From Helianthus annuus (Eukaryota > Streptophyta > Magnoliopsida > Asterales > Asteraceae): a DNA stretch of 64,000 nt. Shown one piece after another: positions 11,845 through 22,612 of the stretch; position 1 is the stretch's first letter, and the number at the start of each line of letters is the position of its first letter. Under the pieces are notes generated by a model that saw only the letters and a program-made list of their open reading frames with translations, was not told where the DNA came from and made no database searches. The DNA is taken from NCBI RefSeq assembly GCF_002127325.2, contig NC_035447.2:27169778-27233777 (forward strand). The letters are read 5' to 3'. The position numbers were made by a program, and so were the translations under genes.

Positions 11845-12095
11845 CTGATAATATATATAATATTTTTATTAGTATCTGATAATTAGCAGTTATACACAAA
11901 CAATCAGACAATTCATAATACACGTAAAGTCAAAACTATCGATTTCTCGATTCCATTTTATACTGGTTATAGTATCCATCAATACACACCATTATTTTAC
12001 AAAGTCTTATTCGTAGTTACAACTGATTTCACTATTACTTTTACTATTACACAACTATAGTTTTACCATCCTCCTATTTCTCGTCACTCGTCATC

Positions 12096-12905
12096 CTAAA
12101 AACGAAGTTCCCTTTCGTCATACTTCCAGGCAATCTGTCTCCCTATCTCCCTGATTCTATTCCCTGCATCCATCAACTCTTCACCGAAATGGCGAAGTTC
12201 AGCCATATTCTCAGTGCTCATTAGTGGATTAGGTAGGGGTTCTGGATCGAATTGCGGAAGGAAGGAATAAGGGTCGTTGACAATATTTTGAAATTGCCAA
12301 TCATTCGTCCACCATTCTTCCATTTCTACAGGTTGGGAGTGTACTATTGGTTCTGGGATTGCTGGTGCAAAATTCATAGGGATTGGATTTTCGATAGGAT
12401 AGGTAAAAATATTCGTATTGACAGGCTGAATAGTCTCACAGTGTGCCAATAGGATATCTATTTCTTCCTGAAAAGTTATTCTCTGGCTTTGGTTGGAGCT
12501 CTCTCCGATTTCTACCCGAGTTGGTCTAGAACCTTGCCCTACTTCCATTTCTATTTCTTGAGAATATTCCTCAAACTGTATCTCCATTTGCCTAGAATCT
12601 TTCTTAACTTCAATTTCCATCTCCGGCTGTTTACCAGTTTCTTTTGCTATTTCTAAAGGATTGTTTATTTTAGGAAGTTTTGGAGCTGGCTTTTTCCTAC
12701 GTATACGATGTCCCCACACGTAATTCTTCTTTTTCTTTCGTTTTGGCTTTGTCAAAAGTGGAGCATGGAATTCTACAGGTTGGTCCACATCAGCAAAGTA
12801 TCCAGTAAACTCTTGGGAAACTTCTATATTCACCGGGTAAAGATTGAGGTTCTGAAAAGCTTCAGATATCTCGCTCATGCTGTGTAGCATATATGCAAAA
12901 TGCAC
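12096..12905 (-). CDS. Extra pre-gag reading frame 2 of Tekay element, unknown function
   Basis: The 269-codon frame lies between the PBS and gag on the same strand. I do not recognise a domain. Residues 53-72 are strongly basic with a run that would serve as a nuclear localisation signal (PKRKKKK at 54-60). Residues 85-160 are rich in Glu, Gln and Ser; the middle is Pro-rich with aromatic residues (EEWWTNDWQFQ); the last 40 residues look helical and charged. Start: the first Met is shown, but Met10 is equally possible. Reading frames upstream of gag occur in some plant gypsy groups such as Ogre. A role in this one is unknown, and it could be captured host sequence. A frame this long without stops in an element with about 1% LTR divergence suggests it was coding when the element moved. 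Confidence 0.6.
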   Translation of the reverse strand: MHFAYMLHSMSEISEAFQNLNLYPVNIEVSQEFTGYFADVDQPVEFHAPLLTKPKRKKKKNYVWGHRIRRKKPAPKLPKINNPLEIAKETGKQPEMEIEVKKDSRQMEIQFEEYSQEIEMEVGQGSRPTRVEIGESSNQSQRITFQEEIDILLAHCETIQPVNTNIFTYPIENPIPMNFAPAIPEPIVHSQPVEMEEWWTNDWQFQNIVNDPYSFLPQFDPEPLPNPLMSTENMAELRHFGEELMDAGNRIREIGRQIAWKYDERELRF

Positions 12906-13052
12906 AAAATGCTAAGTTAAAACTTTGGAACAAAGTTTAACAAATAAACATCGAAGTTTTATTGCACACTATTTGTACAAAATAACAGGAAAGAACACAC
13001 TCAGATTTATTTATTTATTTACTGAGAAGTGCTATTACTAGACTTAGGGTAT

Positions 13053-13376
13053 TTAAAGATTTGCATGTTCTGCTACAGTGGCTAGCATATACAAATTTGC
13101 CCATTTCTCATCTAGCTTATCTTCCCAAGGTGATTTATTGATTAACTCCTGGGTTTCCTTTTTAATCCTCTTTTCTCGGATTTGCTCTTTACTTTTCTTA
13201 ATAATCATACTCCTTTTTCTAGGAGAAAGCGGTTTCTCATATTGTGCTTTTCGCACAAATATTCCTTCTTCAGGAATTGTAGGGAGTTTTCAAAATTTAG
13301 TTTTGGATGAACTTCCCTCTTCATAGACTGACCTATCTAATTTAAGATAGATATCTTGCAGCTTTTGCTTACCCAT
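13053..13376 (-). pseudogene. Extra pre-gag reading frame 1 of Tekay element
   Basis: From an ATG at 13374-13376 (MGKQKLQDIYLKLDR...), about 100 bases downstream of the PBS, a frame of 108 codons runs to 13053 with a single internal TGA after about 29 codons. The part after the stop is very basic and Lys/Glu-rich (SPRKRSMIIKKSKEQIREKR) and probably helical. A stop-free downstream portion begins at 13256. It is the first reading frame on the element RNA. I do not recognise a family. It may be the damaged first exon or start of a longer pre-gag protein together with 12096-12905, but the 147 bases between them are AT-rich and closed in all frames. Confidence 0.45.
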
Positions 13377-13478
13377 ACTGTAACTAACAAATAGTCAGTT
13401 TAATAAAACACATAATCACATAATAGTAATCAGGAAAAATTAAGTATCTTTTAAATACTTAATTAGCTTAACCCAGTG

Positions 13479-13490
13479 GCTCTGATACCA
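13479..13490 (-). other. Primer-binding site, initiator-Met tRNA
   Basis: The minus strand reads TGGTATCAGAGC, the standard plant initiator-Met PBS. It stands nine bases from the LTR end at 13500. Confidence 0.9.
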
Positions 13491-13499
13491 CCTTATTTC

Positions 13500-14883
13500 T
13501 GTCACCGCCCCCGACCCGGTTTGACCCGTTTCAGGAGCCGCGGGACAGAAATCCCGTGATATTTGTTTATGTGATTTTAGCAGCGGAATTTTAACATTAG
13601 GATCGTTATAAAGCTAAAAACTTTTCCTTTATTATTTTATTTCATAACTCGGGATAAAACCCCGATAATTTACAATAATAAGATTTTTCTGATAAATCTT
13701 TATTTCAAAACATATTTCTTTATTTTATACTGAGCCACTATCGTAAGCTTGAAATGCTCTCCGGCACTTTTCCTGAATTACAGTAGATCACCTGAAACAT
13801 GTTTGAAAAAGGTTTTTGTCAGCGGGGAAATACTGAGTGAATCATTCATTTTACTAGAAACGACACATTTGTTATAATTCACAGTATTAAGATCTTTTAC
13901 ATATGCTTCTGATATCAACCAACTACCCACAGTATTTGTCACTCGACCGGATCTGTGACAGTGGTCATATCACCATTGGCTGCCCCAATGAATGACGTAT
14001 CACTAATTTTTAGGTTCGCCCACCTAAAGTGATAAAAACAGTAGTAATGTGCACAATACCCCACATACTGGCTGTAATTTGGTGATTACATCAACTTAAT
14101 CACTGTAATTATAATTCTGAAAATAATTTGGAGTATTGTAAAACAGTTGATAAAAAGAGAATGACTCACATTGCAGATTTAACACGGACAGAATATGATT
14201 TAGCCTGGTTAACCTAATTTCAATAATAATGCATACAAAACTGGGTTAGTGATCAATACAGCAGTCACGATAACTCACGAAATCAAATTCTCACAATGAA
14301 CGACAAAGTGCAATACTTAAACATTCATCGATTTAACGACGAACGACAAAGTATAACCCAATGTGGGTGGCACTTAAACATTCTTTGGATATATTGATCT
14401 CGGAAAATGAATCGTAATAGCGATCGAGTGATTACCCTGTTTTGCGGCAGCAATTCGAAAGCAGTGTGTGTTTAACTGTAGTATAACGATTGTAACTCAA
14501 CGTACAGACAGCAACTTTACATCGTTTTCATTTTCAAATTCAATTCCCAAGGTCGGCTATTTATAGCCAGAAAATAGCCTCGCTTACGGACCGTAAGCCA
14601 TAACCCTTACGGTCCGTAAGGGTTCGGTCTAATTTGTAGAGTAGCCTAGTCAGTGGTATAGGCTTGATGAATCAACTATTTCGAAAATTCTCAGTTTAGA
14701 CAACGCAATTTAAAGATAATTATCAATTAGGGTTTTACCCCTCTGAGTTTTAGGGGCCCTGATCCTAATTCCGATTGTTCCGAAAATTTTAGGGTTAGTG
14801 TAGAATTACTTGGGTGTCTCAATTAGGGTTTCCTTATTGACTAATTATCATTCTAATTATAAATTTTAATGAGAGTTGTTACA
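13500..14883 (-). repeat. 5' LTR of Tekay element
   Basis: A 1384-bp repeat, TGTCAC...GTTACA, complete. TATA box on the minus strand at 14557-14566, with the CTTACGG/CCGTAAG palindrome pair at 14583-14597 and 14606-14620 just upstream. Compared with the 3' LTR it keeps the 121 bp lost there. Confidence 0.93.
14557..14566 (-). promoter_or_regulatory. TATA box in Tekay 5' LTR
   Basis: CTATAAATAG on the minus strand, conserved at 6978-6987 in the other LTR. It is the likely core promoter for element RNA. Confidence 0.65.
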
Positions 14884-15194
14884 TTTTTTTTGTGTCTAAT
14901 CCGCATATATATCACCATTGCCCTTGATTTTCTTGACTGTATATCTCTTAAATGTTAACATATCCACGTGTGATTTTGTTTACGAAGATTTTTCAATGCC
15001 GAAAACGTCGATCAGAGAGTAAAAAAGGCGTAAGGTTCACAATGGTGTAAAATTAAAATGGATATACCGTGCTAGGATTCGAGTTACAGGAACAAAGGGC
15101 CAAACCAACCACCCAAGAATGGAATCGTCGAGCGAAAACACTTGTCAACCTGCTAGAAGCAGTGTTTCTTGCCACCAGACCTTTCTCCATCAAT

Positions 15195-15350
15195 TAGGCA
15201 TGTAACAACAAGTCAACAACAAAGGTGAGCGAGTTCACAATTGATGTTCGTTTTAAAGTAGTTTCAAAAATCTTGAGTTTGTTTGCAACCATAGGTTAAC
15301 CAGCTTTCCTTGTTTTCCAAACCATAATTAGTGGGGGCTACCCCATGTAG
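15195..15350. repeat. Variant satellite monomer segment
   Basis: In the monomer starting near 14966 the usual AATCTGATGCCGTCAC... stretch is replaced by about 150 bp of other sequence (from GGCATGTAACAAC to GGGCTACCCCATG), making a 482-bp unit. Part of it (AACAAAGGTGAGCGAGTTCA) resembles a stretch of the gypsy LTR at 29496-29516. Confidence 0.65.
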
Positions 15351-18300
15351 CCATTTCTTGAGTGTTTTTTTTGGTATCTAATCCGCATGTATATCACCAT
15401 TGCCCTTGATTTTCTTAACTGTATATCTCTTAAATGCCAACATATACACGTGTGATTTAGTTTACGAAGATTTTTCAATGCCGAGAACCTCGATCAGAGA
15501 GTAAAAAAAGCGTAAGGTTAACAATGGTGTAAAATTAAAATTGGATATACTGGGCTAGGATTCGAGTTACAGGAACAAGGGCCAAACCAACCACCCAAGA
15601 ATGGAATCGTCGAGCGAAAACACTTGACAACCTAGTAGAAGCAGCTTTTCGTACCACCAGATCTTTCTCCATCAATTAGGAATCTGATGCCGTTACTAAG
15701 CACATTCCTTAAATTGTAGCCATTTGTTGAGTATTTTTATGGTGTCTAATCCGCATATATATCACCATTGCCCTTGATTTTCTTGACTGTATATCTCTTA
15801 AATGTAAACATATACACTTGTGATTTAGTTTACGAAGATTTTTCAATGCCGAGAACCTCGATCAGAGAGTAAACAAGGCGTAAGGTTCACAATGGTGTAA
15901 AATTAAAATGGGATATATCGTGCTAGAATTCGAGTTACAGGAACAAGGGCCAAACCAACCACCCAAGAATGGAATCGTCGAGCGAAAACACAAGACAACC
16001 TGCTAGAAGCAGCGTTCCTTGCCACCAGACCTTTCTCCATCAATTAGGAATCTGATGCCGTCACTAAACACATTCCTTAAATTGTAGCCATTTGTTGAGT
16101 GTTTTTTTTTTGTGTCTAATCCGCATATATATCACCATTACCCTTGTTTTTCTTGACTGTATATCTCTTAAATGTCAACGTATCCACGTGTGATTTTGTT
16201 TACGAAGATTTTTCAATGCCGAAAACCTCGATCAGAGAGTAAAAAAGGCGTAAGGTTCACAATGGTGTAAAATTAAAATGGGATATACCTAGCTAGGATT
16301 CGAGTTACAGGAACAAGGGCCAAACCAACCACCCAAGAATGGAATCGCCGAGCGAAAACACTTGACAACCTCCTAGAAGCAGCTTTTCTTGCCACCAGAC
16401 ATTTCTCCATCAATTAGGAATCTGATGCCGTCACTAAACACATTCCTTAAATTGTAGCTATTTGTTGAGTGTTTTTTTGTGTCTAATCCGCATATATATC
16501 ACCATTGCCCTTGATTTTCTTAACTGTATATCTCCTAAATGTCAACATATACACGTGTGATTTAGTTTACGCAGATTTTTCAATGCCGAGAACCTCGATC
16601 AGAGAGTAAAAAAAGGCGTAAGGTTCACAATGGTGCAAAATTAAAATGGGATATACAGGGCTAGGATTCGAGTTACAGGAACAAGGGCCAAACCTAGCAC
16701 CCAAGAATGGAATCGTCGAGCGAAAACACTTGACAACCTCCTAGAAGCAGCTTTTCTTGCCACCAGACCTTTCTCCATCAATTAGGAATCTGATGCCGTC
16801 ACTAAACACATTCCTTAAATTGTAGACATTTGTTGAGTGTTTTTTTGTGTCTAATCCGCATATATATATCACCATTGCCCTTGATTTTCTTGACTGTATA
16901 TCTCTTAAATGTCAACATATAGACGTGCAATTTAGTTTACGAAGATTTTTCAATACCGAGAACCTCGATCAGAGAGTAAAAAAGGCATGAGGTTCACAAT
17001 GGTGCAAAATTAAAATGGGATATACCGGGCTAGGATTCGAGTTACAGGAACAAGGGCCAAACCTAGCACCCAAGAATGGAATCGTCGGGCGAAAACACTT
17101 GACAACCTCCTAGAAGCAGCTTTTCTTGCCACCAGACCTTTCTCCATCAATTAGGAATCTGATGCCGTCACTAAACACATTCCTTAAATTGTAGCCATTT
17201 GTTGAGTGTTTTTTTTGTGTCTATTCCGCATATATTTCACCATTGCCCTTGATTTTCTTGACTGTATATCTCATAAATGTCAACATATACACGTGTGATT
17301 TAGTTTACGAAGATTTTTCAATGCCGAGAACCTCGATCAGAGAGTAAAAAAGGCCTAAGGTTCACAACGGTGCAAAATTAAAATGGGATATACTGGGCTA
17401 GGATTCGAGTTACAGGAACAAGGGCCAAACCTAGCACCCAAGAATGGAATCGTCGGGCGAAAACACTTGACAACCTCCTTGAAGCAGCTTTTCTTGCCAC
17501 CAGACCTTTCTCTATCAATTAGGAATCTGATGCCGTCACTAAACACATTCCTTAAATTGTAGCCATTTGTTGAGTGTTTTTTTTTGTTTCTAATCCGCAT
17601 TTATATCACTATCGCCCTTGATTTTCTTGACTGTATATCTCTTAAATGTCAACATATACACGTGTGATTTAGTTTACAAAAATTTTTCAATGCCGAGAAC
17701 CTCGAGCAGAGAGTAAAAAAGGCGTAAGGTTCACAATGGTGCAAAATTAAAATGGGATATACGGGGCTAGAATTCGAGTTACAGAAACAAGGGCCAAACC
17801 AACCACCCAAGAATGGAATCGTCGAGCGAAAACACTTGACAACCTCCTAGAAGCAGTGTTTCTTGCCACCAGACCTTTCTCCATCAATTAGTTATCTGAT
17901 GCCGTCACTAAACACATTCCTTAAATTGTAGCCATTTGTTGAGTGTTTTTTTTTGTGTCTAATCCGCATATATATCACTATTGCCCTTGATTTTCTTGAC
18001 TGTATATCTCTTAAATGTCAACATATCCACGTGTGATTTTGTTTACGAAGATTTTTCAATGCCGAAAACCTCGATCAGAGAGTAAAAAAGGCGTAAGGTT
18101 CACAATGGTGTAAAATTAAAATGGGATATACTGGGCTAGGATTCGAGTTACAGGATCAAGGGCTAAACCTAGCACCCAAGAATGGAATCGTCGGGCGAAA
18201 ACACTTGACAACCTCCTAGAAGCAGCTTTTCTCGCCACCAGACGTTTCTCCATCAATTAGGAATCTGATGCCGTCACAAAACACATTCCTTAAATTGTAG

Positions 18301-19007
18301 CCATTTGTTGAGTGTTTTTTTTTTTTTGTGTCTAATCCGCATATATATCACTATTGCCCTTGATTTTCTTGACTGTATATCTCTTAAATGTCAACATATC
18401 CACGTGTGATTTTGTTTACGAAGATTTTTCAATGCCGAAAACCTCGATCAGAGAGTAAAAAAGGCGTAAGGTTCACAATGGTGTAAAATTAAAATGGGAT
18501 ATACTGGGCTAGGATTCGAGTTACAGGAACAAGGGCCAAACCTAGCACCCAAGAATGGAATCGTCGAGCGAAAACACTTGACAACCTCCTAGAAGCAGCT
18601 TTTCTTGCCACCAGACCTTTCTCCATCAATTAGGAATCTGATGCCGTCACTAAACACATTCCTTAAATTGTAGCCATTTGTTGAGTGTTTTTTTTGTGTC
18701 TAATCTGCATATATATCACCATTGCCCTTGATTTTCTTGACTGTATATCTCTTAAATGTCAACATATACACGTGTGATTTAGTTACAAAGATTTTTCAAT
18801 GCCGAGAACCTCGATCAGAGAGTAAAAAAAGCGTAAGGATCACAATGGTGCAAAATTAAAATGGGATATAACGGGTTAGGATTCGAGTTACAGGAACAAT
18901 GGCAAAACCAACCACCCAAGAATGGAATCGTCGAGCGAAAACACTTGACAACCTCCTAGAAGCAGCTTTTCTTGCCACCAGACATTTCTCCATCAATTAG
19001 GAATCTG

Positions 19008-19011
19008 ATGC
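19008..19011. other. Target site duplication ATGC, left
   Basis: ATGC precedes the LTR start TGATGCG and is repeated at 26809-26812. Joining the two sides restores a normal satellite monomer. Confidence 0.8.
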
Positions 19012-20209
19012 TGATGCGTGTGTAGTGTAATATTATTTAGATGAGTATTTAAGCCCCTTTTTACACTTTTAGCCAAGTTGTAAATTTATAAAACACGATA
19101 TTTACTAACACTAAACACACATATGGGCAAGTGCACCCATCGTGGACGTAGTATAGTGTTGGTAAGATACCGAGGTCGTCCAAGGACACAAGAGCTTTTA
19201 GTACCGGTTTATCCTCAACGTCTAACCAAATCAAAAAGTTAGAAAAATGTTTTAAACTAAGAAAAATAAAAACTAACTAAATGCTGAAAAATAAAATAAA
19301 ATAAAAACAGATAGACAAGATGAATCACTTGGATCCGACACGTGTACTAGTATAACCTTTGATTATTTTCGCACTTTTGCACTTGTTTAAGAGATTATCT
19401 TAGTTATTGTAGTAGGCCCCTCTTTTGAAGGCGACGTTACCCTCAACCCAGTAGTTTGAGTCAGCAAGGATACAATCCTAAAGGGTCGGATTATTGAAAG
19501 ATAATGAATTAAGTTATTAACGCAAATTGTGGTAGGCCCCGCTTTTGGCGGTGACGTTACCCTCGGCTAAGTAGTCTGAGTCAGCAGGGATACAGTCCTA
19601 AATAGCCGGGTTATAGTATTAATAGTAGTTAACTTATGAGGGGGTCAAAGAGTTTGGATCCCCGCCATCCAATACCTATGGGCATTGAAGGAGATCCTAC
19701 TAAATTTGACCCAGGTCCCAAGCAGGACCTCTAAACGCTGAACAAGGGCAAGACCCTTACCAAACCGTTCCCTTAACCCCCGACCAGGTAGCCAACATAT
19801 CTCCATATAGACCGTGGAGATATGAATGGTGAAAATCTTTTATTTTATATAGACAGTAAAATAATGCCAAGACACCACGGACAAACGATAAGGAAAGATC
19901 ACCTTCAACATAAGTAACTAGTTATTAAAGTCATTAATACAAAACCAAATAAAAAGTGCAAAAGATTAAAAATAAAAAGTATTATACTAAACACTTGTCT
20001 TCACCAAGTGATGTAAGAGACTTAGGCAAACATGGCCTTGATTGTCAAGAACTCTTACTATCAATCTTGGATCCCGAGACGACTCACACACTCTATGATG
20101 GACAATGGATGATGGTGGTGGATGATGGTGTTATGGTGGTGGTGGGTGGTGGATGAAGTGTGAGAGAGGTGGTGTGCCAAGGGATGAGAGAGAATGAAAC
20201 CAAGCTCCT

Positions 20210-20219
20210 CTATTTATAG
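20210..20219 (-). promoter_or_regulatory. TATA box in Athila LTR (copy at 26314-26323)
   Basis: CTATAAATAG on the minus strand, 16 bp downstream of the first palindrome. The same site in the 5' LTR at 26314-26323 is the one that would drive element RNA. Confidence 0.65.
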
Positions 20220-20234
20220 GCTGAACAGAAGGCT

Positions 20235-20456
20235 GGACACGGCCCCGTGTCCGCTGGACACGGCTCCGTGCCCGTCTGACATTCTCTCTCTTCATTAATT
20301 GTAATTCGCAATTACAATTAATGCGCCTGCTGTACTTTCACCACGCCCCCGTGCCCGCTGGACACGGCCCCATGGTGGGCAATGGAAGCTTCTACTGGTT
20401 TGTCTTTTCTGCTGCTTCCTGGGCACGCCCCCGTGTTCGCTGGACACGGGGCGTGT
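20235..20456. repeat. Three CACGG..CCGTG palindrome pairs, LTR cluster
   Basis: Core CACGGCCCCGTG or a close variant starts at 20238 and 20259, 20342 and 20363, 20424 and 20445. The two cores of each pair are 21 bp apart. The first unit has 8-bp arms GGACACGG and CCGTGTCC. The cluster is repeated in the other LTR at 26339-26560. Confidence 0.85.
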
Positions 20457-20704
20457 TCAGACTCTGTTTTCTCTTCTTTGCCTTGGGAGGTGCCGTTGAG
20501 GGTCCGGGCAGTCTACTTTTGTTCCTTTTCTTGTATTTATGCTAGAATTAGTTGTCTTTTTGCTTCTTTTGTGATTTAGAGCTCATTTCATCCTGAAAAT
20601 ACAAAAGGAAGACAAAAACACTCTTTTTCCAACATTAGTACTTAAAAAGGGTTAGTTTTATGCCTTAATTGATGTGATTTATATGTTGCATTTTATACAC
20701 ATCA

Positions 20705-20720
20705 AATACCCCCACACTTG
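20705..20720 (-). other. Polypurine tract of Athila-lineage element
   Basis: The minus strand reads GTGTGGGGGTATT immediately before the LTR start TGATGTG. Confidence 0.75.
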
Positions 20721-21274
20721 AACTTTTGCTTGTCCTCAAGCAAAACTCTTTAAATGTGGCTTACACTCCCAAATGGAATAGGTGAAAGAGAAGTTTTTTA
20801 GCTTGTCCTAGAGTGTCGGGAATCCAAGTCTTAGTAAGTTTTATTTTTATTTATTTACAATCCTATTCGTTATGATTTATTTTGAACGTTTCATAAGATA
20901 AATTACTTATTTGGGCATAGCATGCCTTATTAAAATTCCATTTATATACGAGTTCACATACCTCACGGGGGATCACTCAACACTCGGCCGAAGGTGTATA
21001 TTTTAGTGAATCACTCGAGAGCGGCATGGAACTTACGCCTTCCATAGGCTTGCCAAGCAATCAATCCTCCTCCTTTTTAACTTTTTACCTTTGTAAATAT
21101 CAAGAGGACTTTTGGGGTGAAGGGTTAGGCTTGGGTTAAAGGTGGGTGGTTGGGTTAGTGGTTAGTAAAAGGGCGAAAATCGTAAAAAGCGTCGGTTTTC
21201 GTAAAATACTTTTTTTTTTATTCCTGAAGTATTTCTCCAAACAAGCTTTTATATAGCTTTTGTTTGTTCTTGAC

Positions 21275-21308
<34 letters not shown>

Positions 21309-22612
21309 ATCACAAAAAAAGCGAGTTTACGAAAAACCGAGCTTGTTACTAAAATAAAGGGTGAAAAATAAAAAAAAAGTTTTTGGTGGGTAAAAAGAGT
21401 TTTTTGGGGTAATAAAATGAAAGGTTTAGGCTCAAAGGGGCTATCTAGGGGGATTTTGGGTAGGTGATAAAAAAATGAAAAATAATGGTTTTGAAGGAAA
21501 AATGGTTAGTCCTAATGCCTCCATCATTTACTTACTTGGGTTTAAGTTGGTAGAATGTATCGTCGTGGCAAGTTCTAGATTTGTAAGAACCAAGCGGCTA
21601 TTCACACAAGAAACGAAAAATGAGCATTTAGTCTAAATATGTATATTTTTATGCTCAATAAAGGCTCAAAACTCACTTTTGTGGGAATGGGTTTTTAATG
21701 TGATCAAGTATATATAATCGAATTTTTAACTAGACTTGTTATGCCGTTTCATAATTTTCTTATGTTGGTTCTTTGTTATCACGACGCTATCGGTTGTAAA
21801 CTTGTAAAAATATAACCTTTTTAGAACTTGTTATTCCCAACTTAAACTAAGACAAGTAAATAATAAAAAAAATGAAAAAGTTTTTGAAAAAATTTGAGGT
21901 GTTTAGCGGTTCCAATAGAGTTTTGTGTAAGGCTTGTGTTTAGAATTTGCAAAATTTCAAGGTTTTAGCATCCCCCCACACTTAAATTACACATTGTCCT
22001 CAATGTGTCCAAAAATAATGTTTTTGGTTGATTAGAATGTGTAAAAGTGGGTTTAAAAGCAAAGTTTTGTGTTACTGGCATCCTGGACACGGCCCCGTGT
22101 TGACCGGGCACGGCCCCGTGGTCAAGTGCCAGTAACAAAAATTAGAGAATTGAAACAGAAGTCTGGACACGGGGGCATGTCCGCTGAACACGGCCCGTGT
22201 CCAGTTACCTGAACTGGGTGATTTTCTGCAGGGGGCTCAGCACGGGGCCGTGTTGGTTGGGCACGGCCCGTGTTGAGCCTTCTGTGATGGAGATTTTTGT
22301 CGGGTTGCTCTGTTCTTCGTGCATGGTTCCATTTTTCTCGTTCCCTTTTTCATCCATTACCACCATGAGTGTGTTTTATTCTGCAAAAACTAAAAGATTA
22401 AACTAAACAAAGGATAGTTCCGCGGAATGCCTCCGTGGTGCGCCACGTTTATAAGGGTCCTTGGCTAGACCCGATTCGAGGTTATATATCTTCTGAGCGG
22501 AATGCCTGGCTTCCCATGTTACACCGTCGGAGAGCGGCATCCAAGCTTGAATCAATAACCTTCATGTAATTGACTGGGTCGTCGTCCTCTATTCTCTTCC
22601 CAACTCCGAACT
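20721..22612. other. Non-coding 3' internal region of Athila-lineage element
   Basis: No credible reading frame. It holds a (TA)n microsatellite at 21279-21304 and a second C-rich strong-stop-like tract near 21971-21981. Three further palindrome pairs start at 22088/22109, 22168/22189 and 22241/22262. Just downstream of the gag-protease frame (22500-22632) about 40 codons of pol sequence survive in a shifted frame before a stop, so the missing pol was deleted from here. Confidence 0.75.

Larger units (their letters stand above)
6042..14883 (-). mobile_element. Ty3/gypsy Tekay-lineage chromovirus, nearly complete
   Basis: Order on the minus strand: 5' LTR (13500-14883), Met-tRNA PBS, two small reading frames, gag, protease-RT-RNase H-integrase-chromodomain, polypurine tract, 3' LTR (6042-7304). 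The integrase ends in a chromodomain-like segment, which with the Met PBS and domain order points to the Tekay/Del group. The 3' LTR lacks its outer 121 bp, and flanking satellite phases do not match, so a deletion removed that LTR end plus some satellite. The shared 1263 bp of the two LTRs differ at about 15 positions counted by eye (1.2%), with no indel. Two one-base frameshifts break gag-pol. Confidence 0.92.
14884..19011. repeat. 368-bp satellite, middle block
   Basis: Eleven tandem monomers with anchor (CACGTGTGATTT or variant) positions near 14966, 15448, 15816, 16186, 16553, 16923, 17291, 17660, 18029, 18402 and 18770. Periods are 367-373 except one of 482. Length differences come mainly from a poly-T tract. 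Monomers fall into types by linked variants: ATCCACGTG with GAAAACC and GTGTAAAA, versus ATACACGTG with GAGAACC and GTGCAAAA; and CCTAGCACC versus CCAACCACC. The short open frames on the minus strand recur in every monomer and are not genes. Confidence 0.95.
19012..20704 (-). repeat. 3' LTR of Athila-lineage element
   Basis: 1693 bp, TGATGCG...CACATCA. TATA box on the minus strand at 20210-20219. Three palindrome pairs lie upstream at 20235-20273, 20342-20374 and 20424-20456. Confidence 0.95.

Noticed and set aside
17355..17600. 81-codon minus-strand frame and similar ones at 26983-27192 and 28086-28391
   Set aside because: They recur with the satellite period and are broken in most monomers, so they are by-products of the repeat.
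14884..19011. CRISPR-like look of regular repeats
   Set aside because: Unit is 368 bp with no short repeat-spacer structure, in a plant genome; it is a satellite.
19956..20683. Plus-strand frames in the Athila LTR (and copies at 26060-26683)
   Set aside because: Antisense to the element, inside LTR sequence, and driven by the GC-rich palindromes; no domain.
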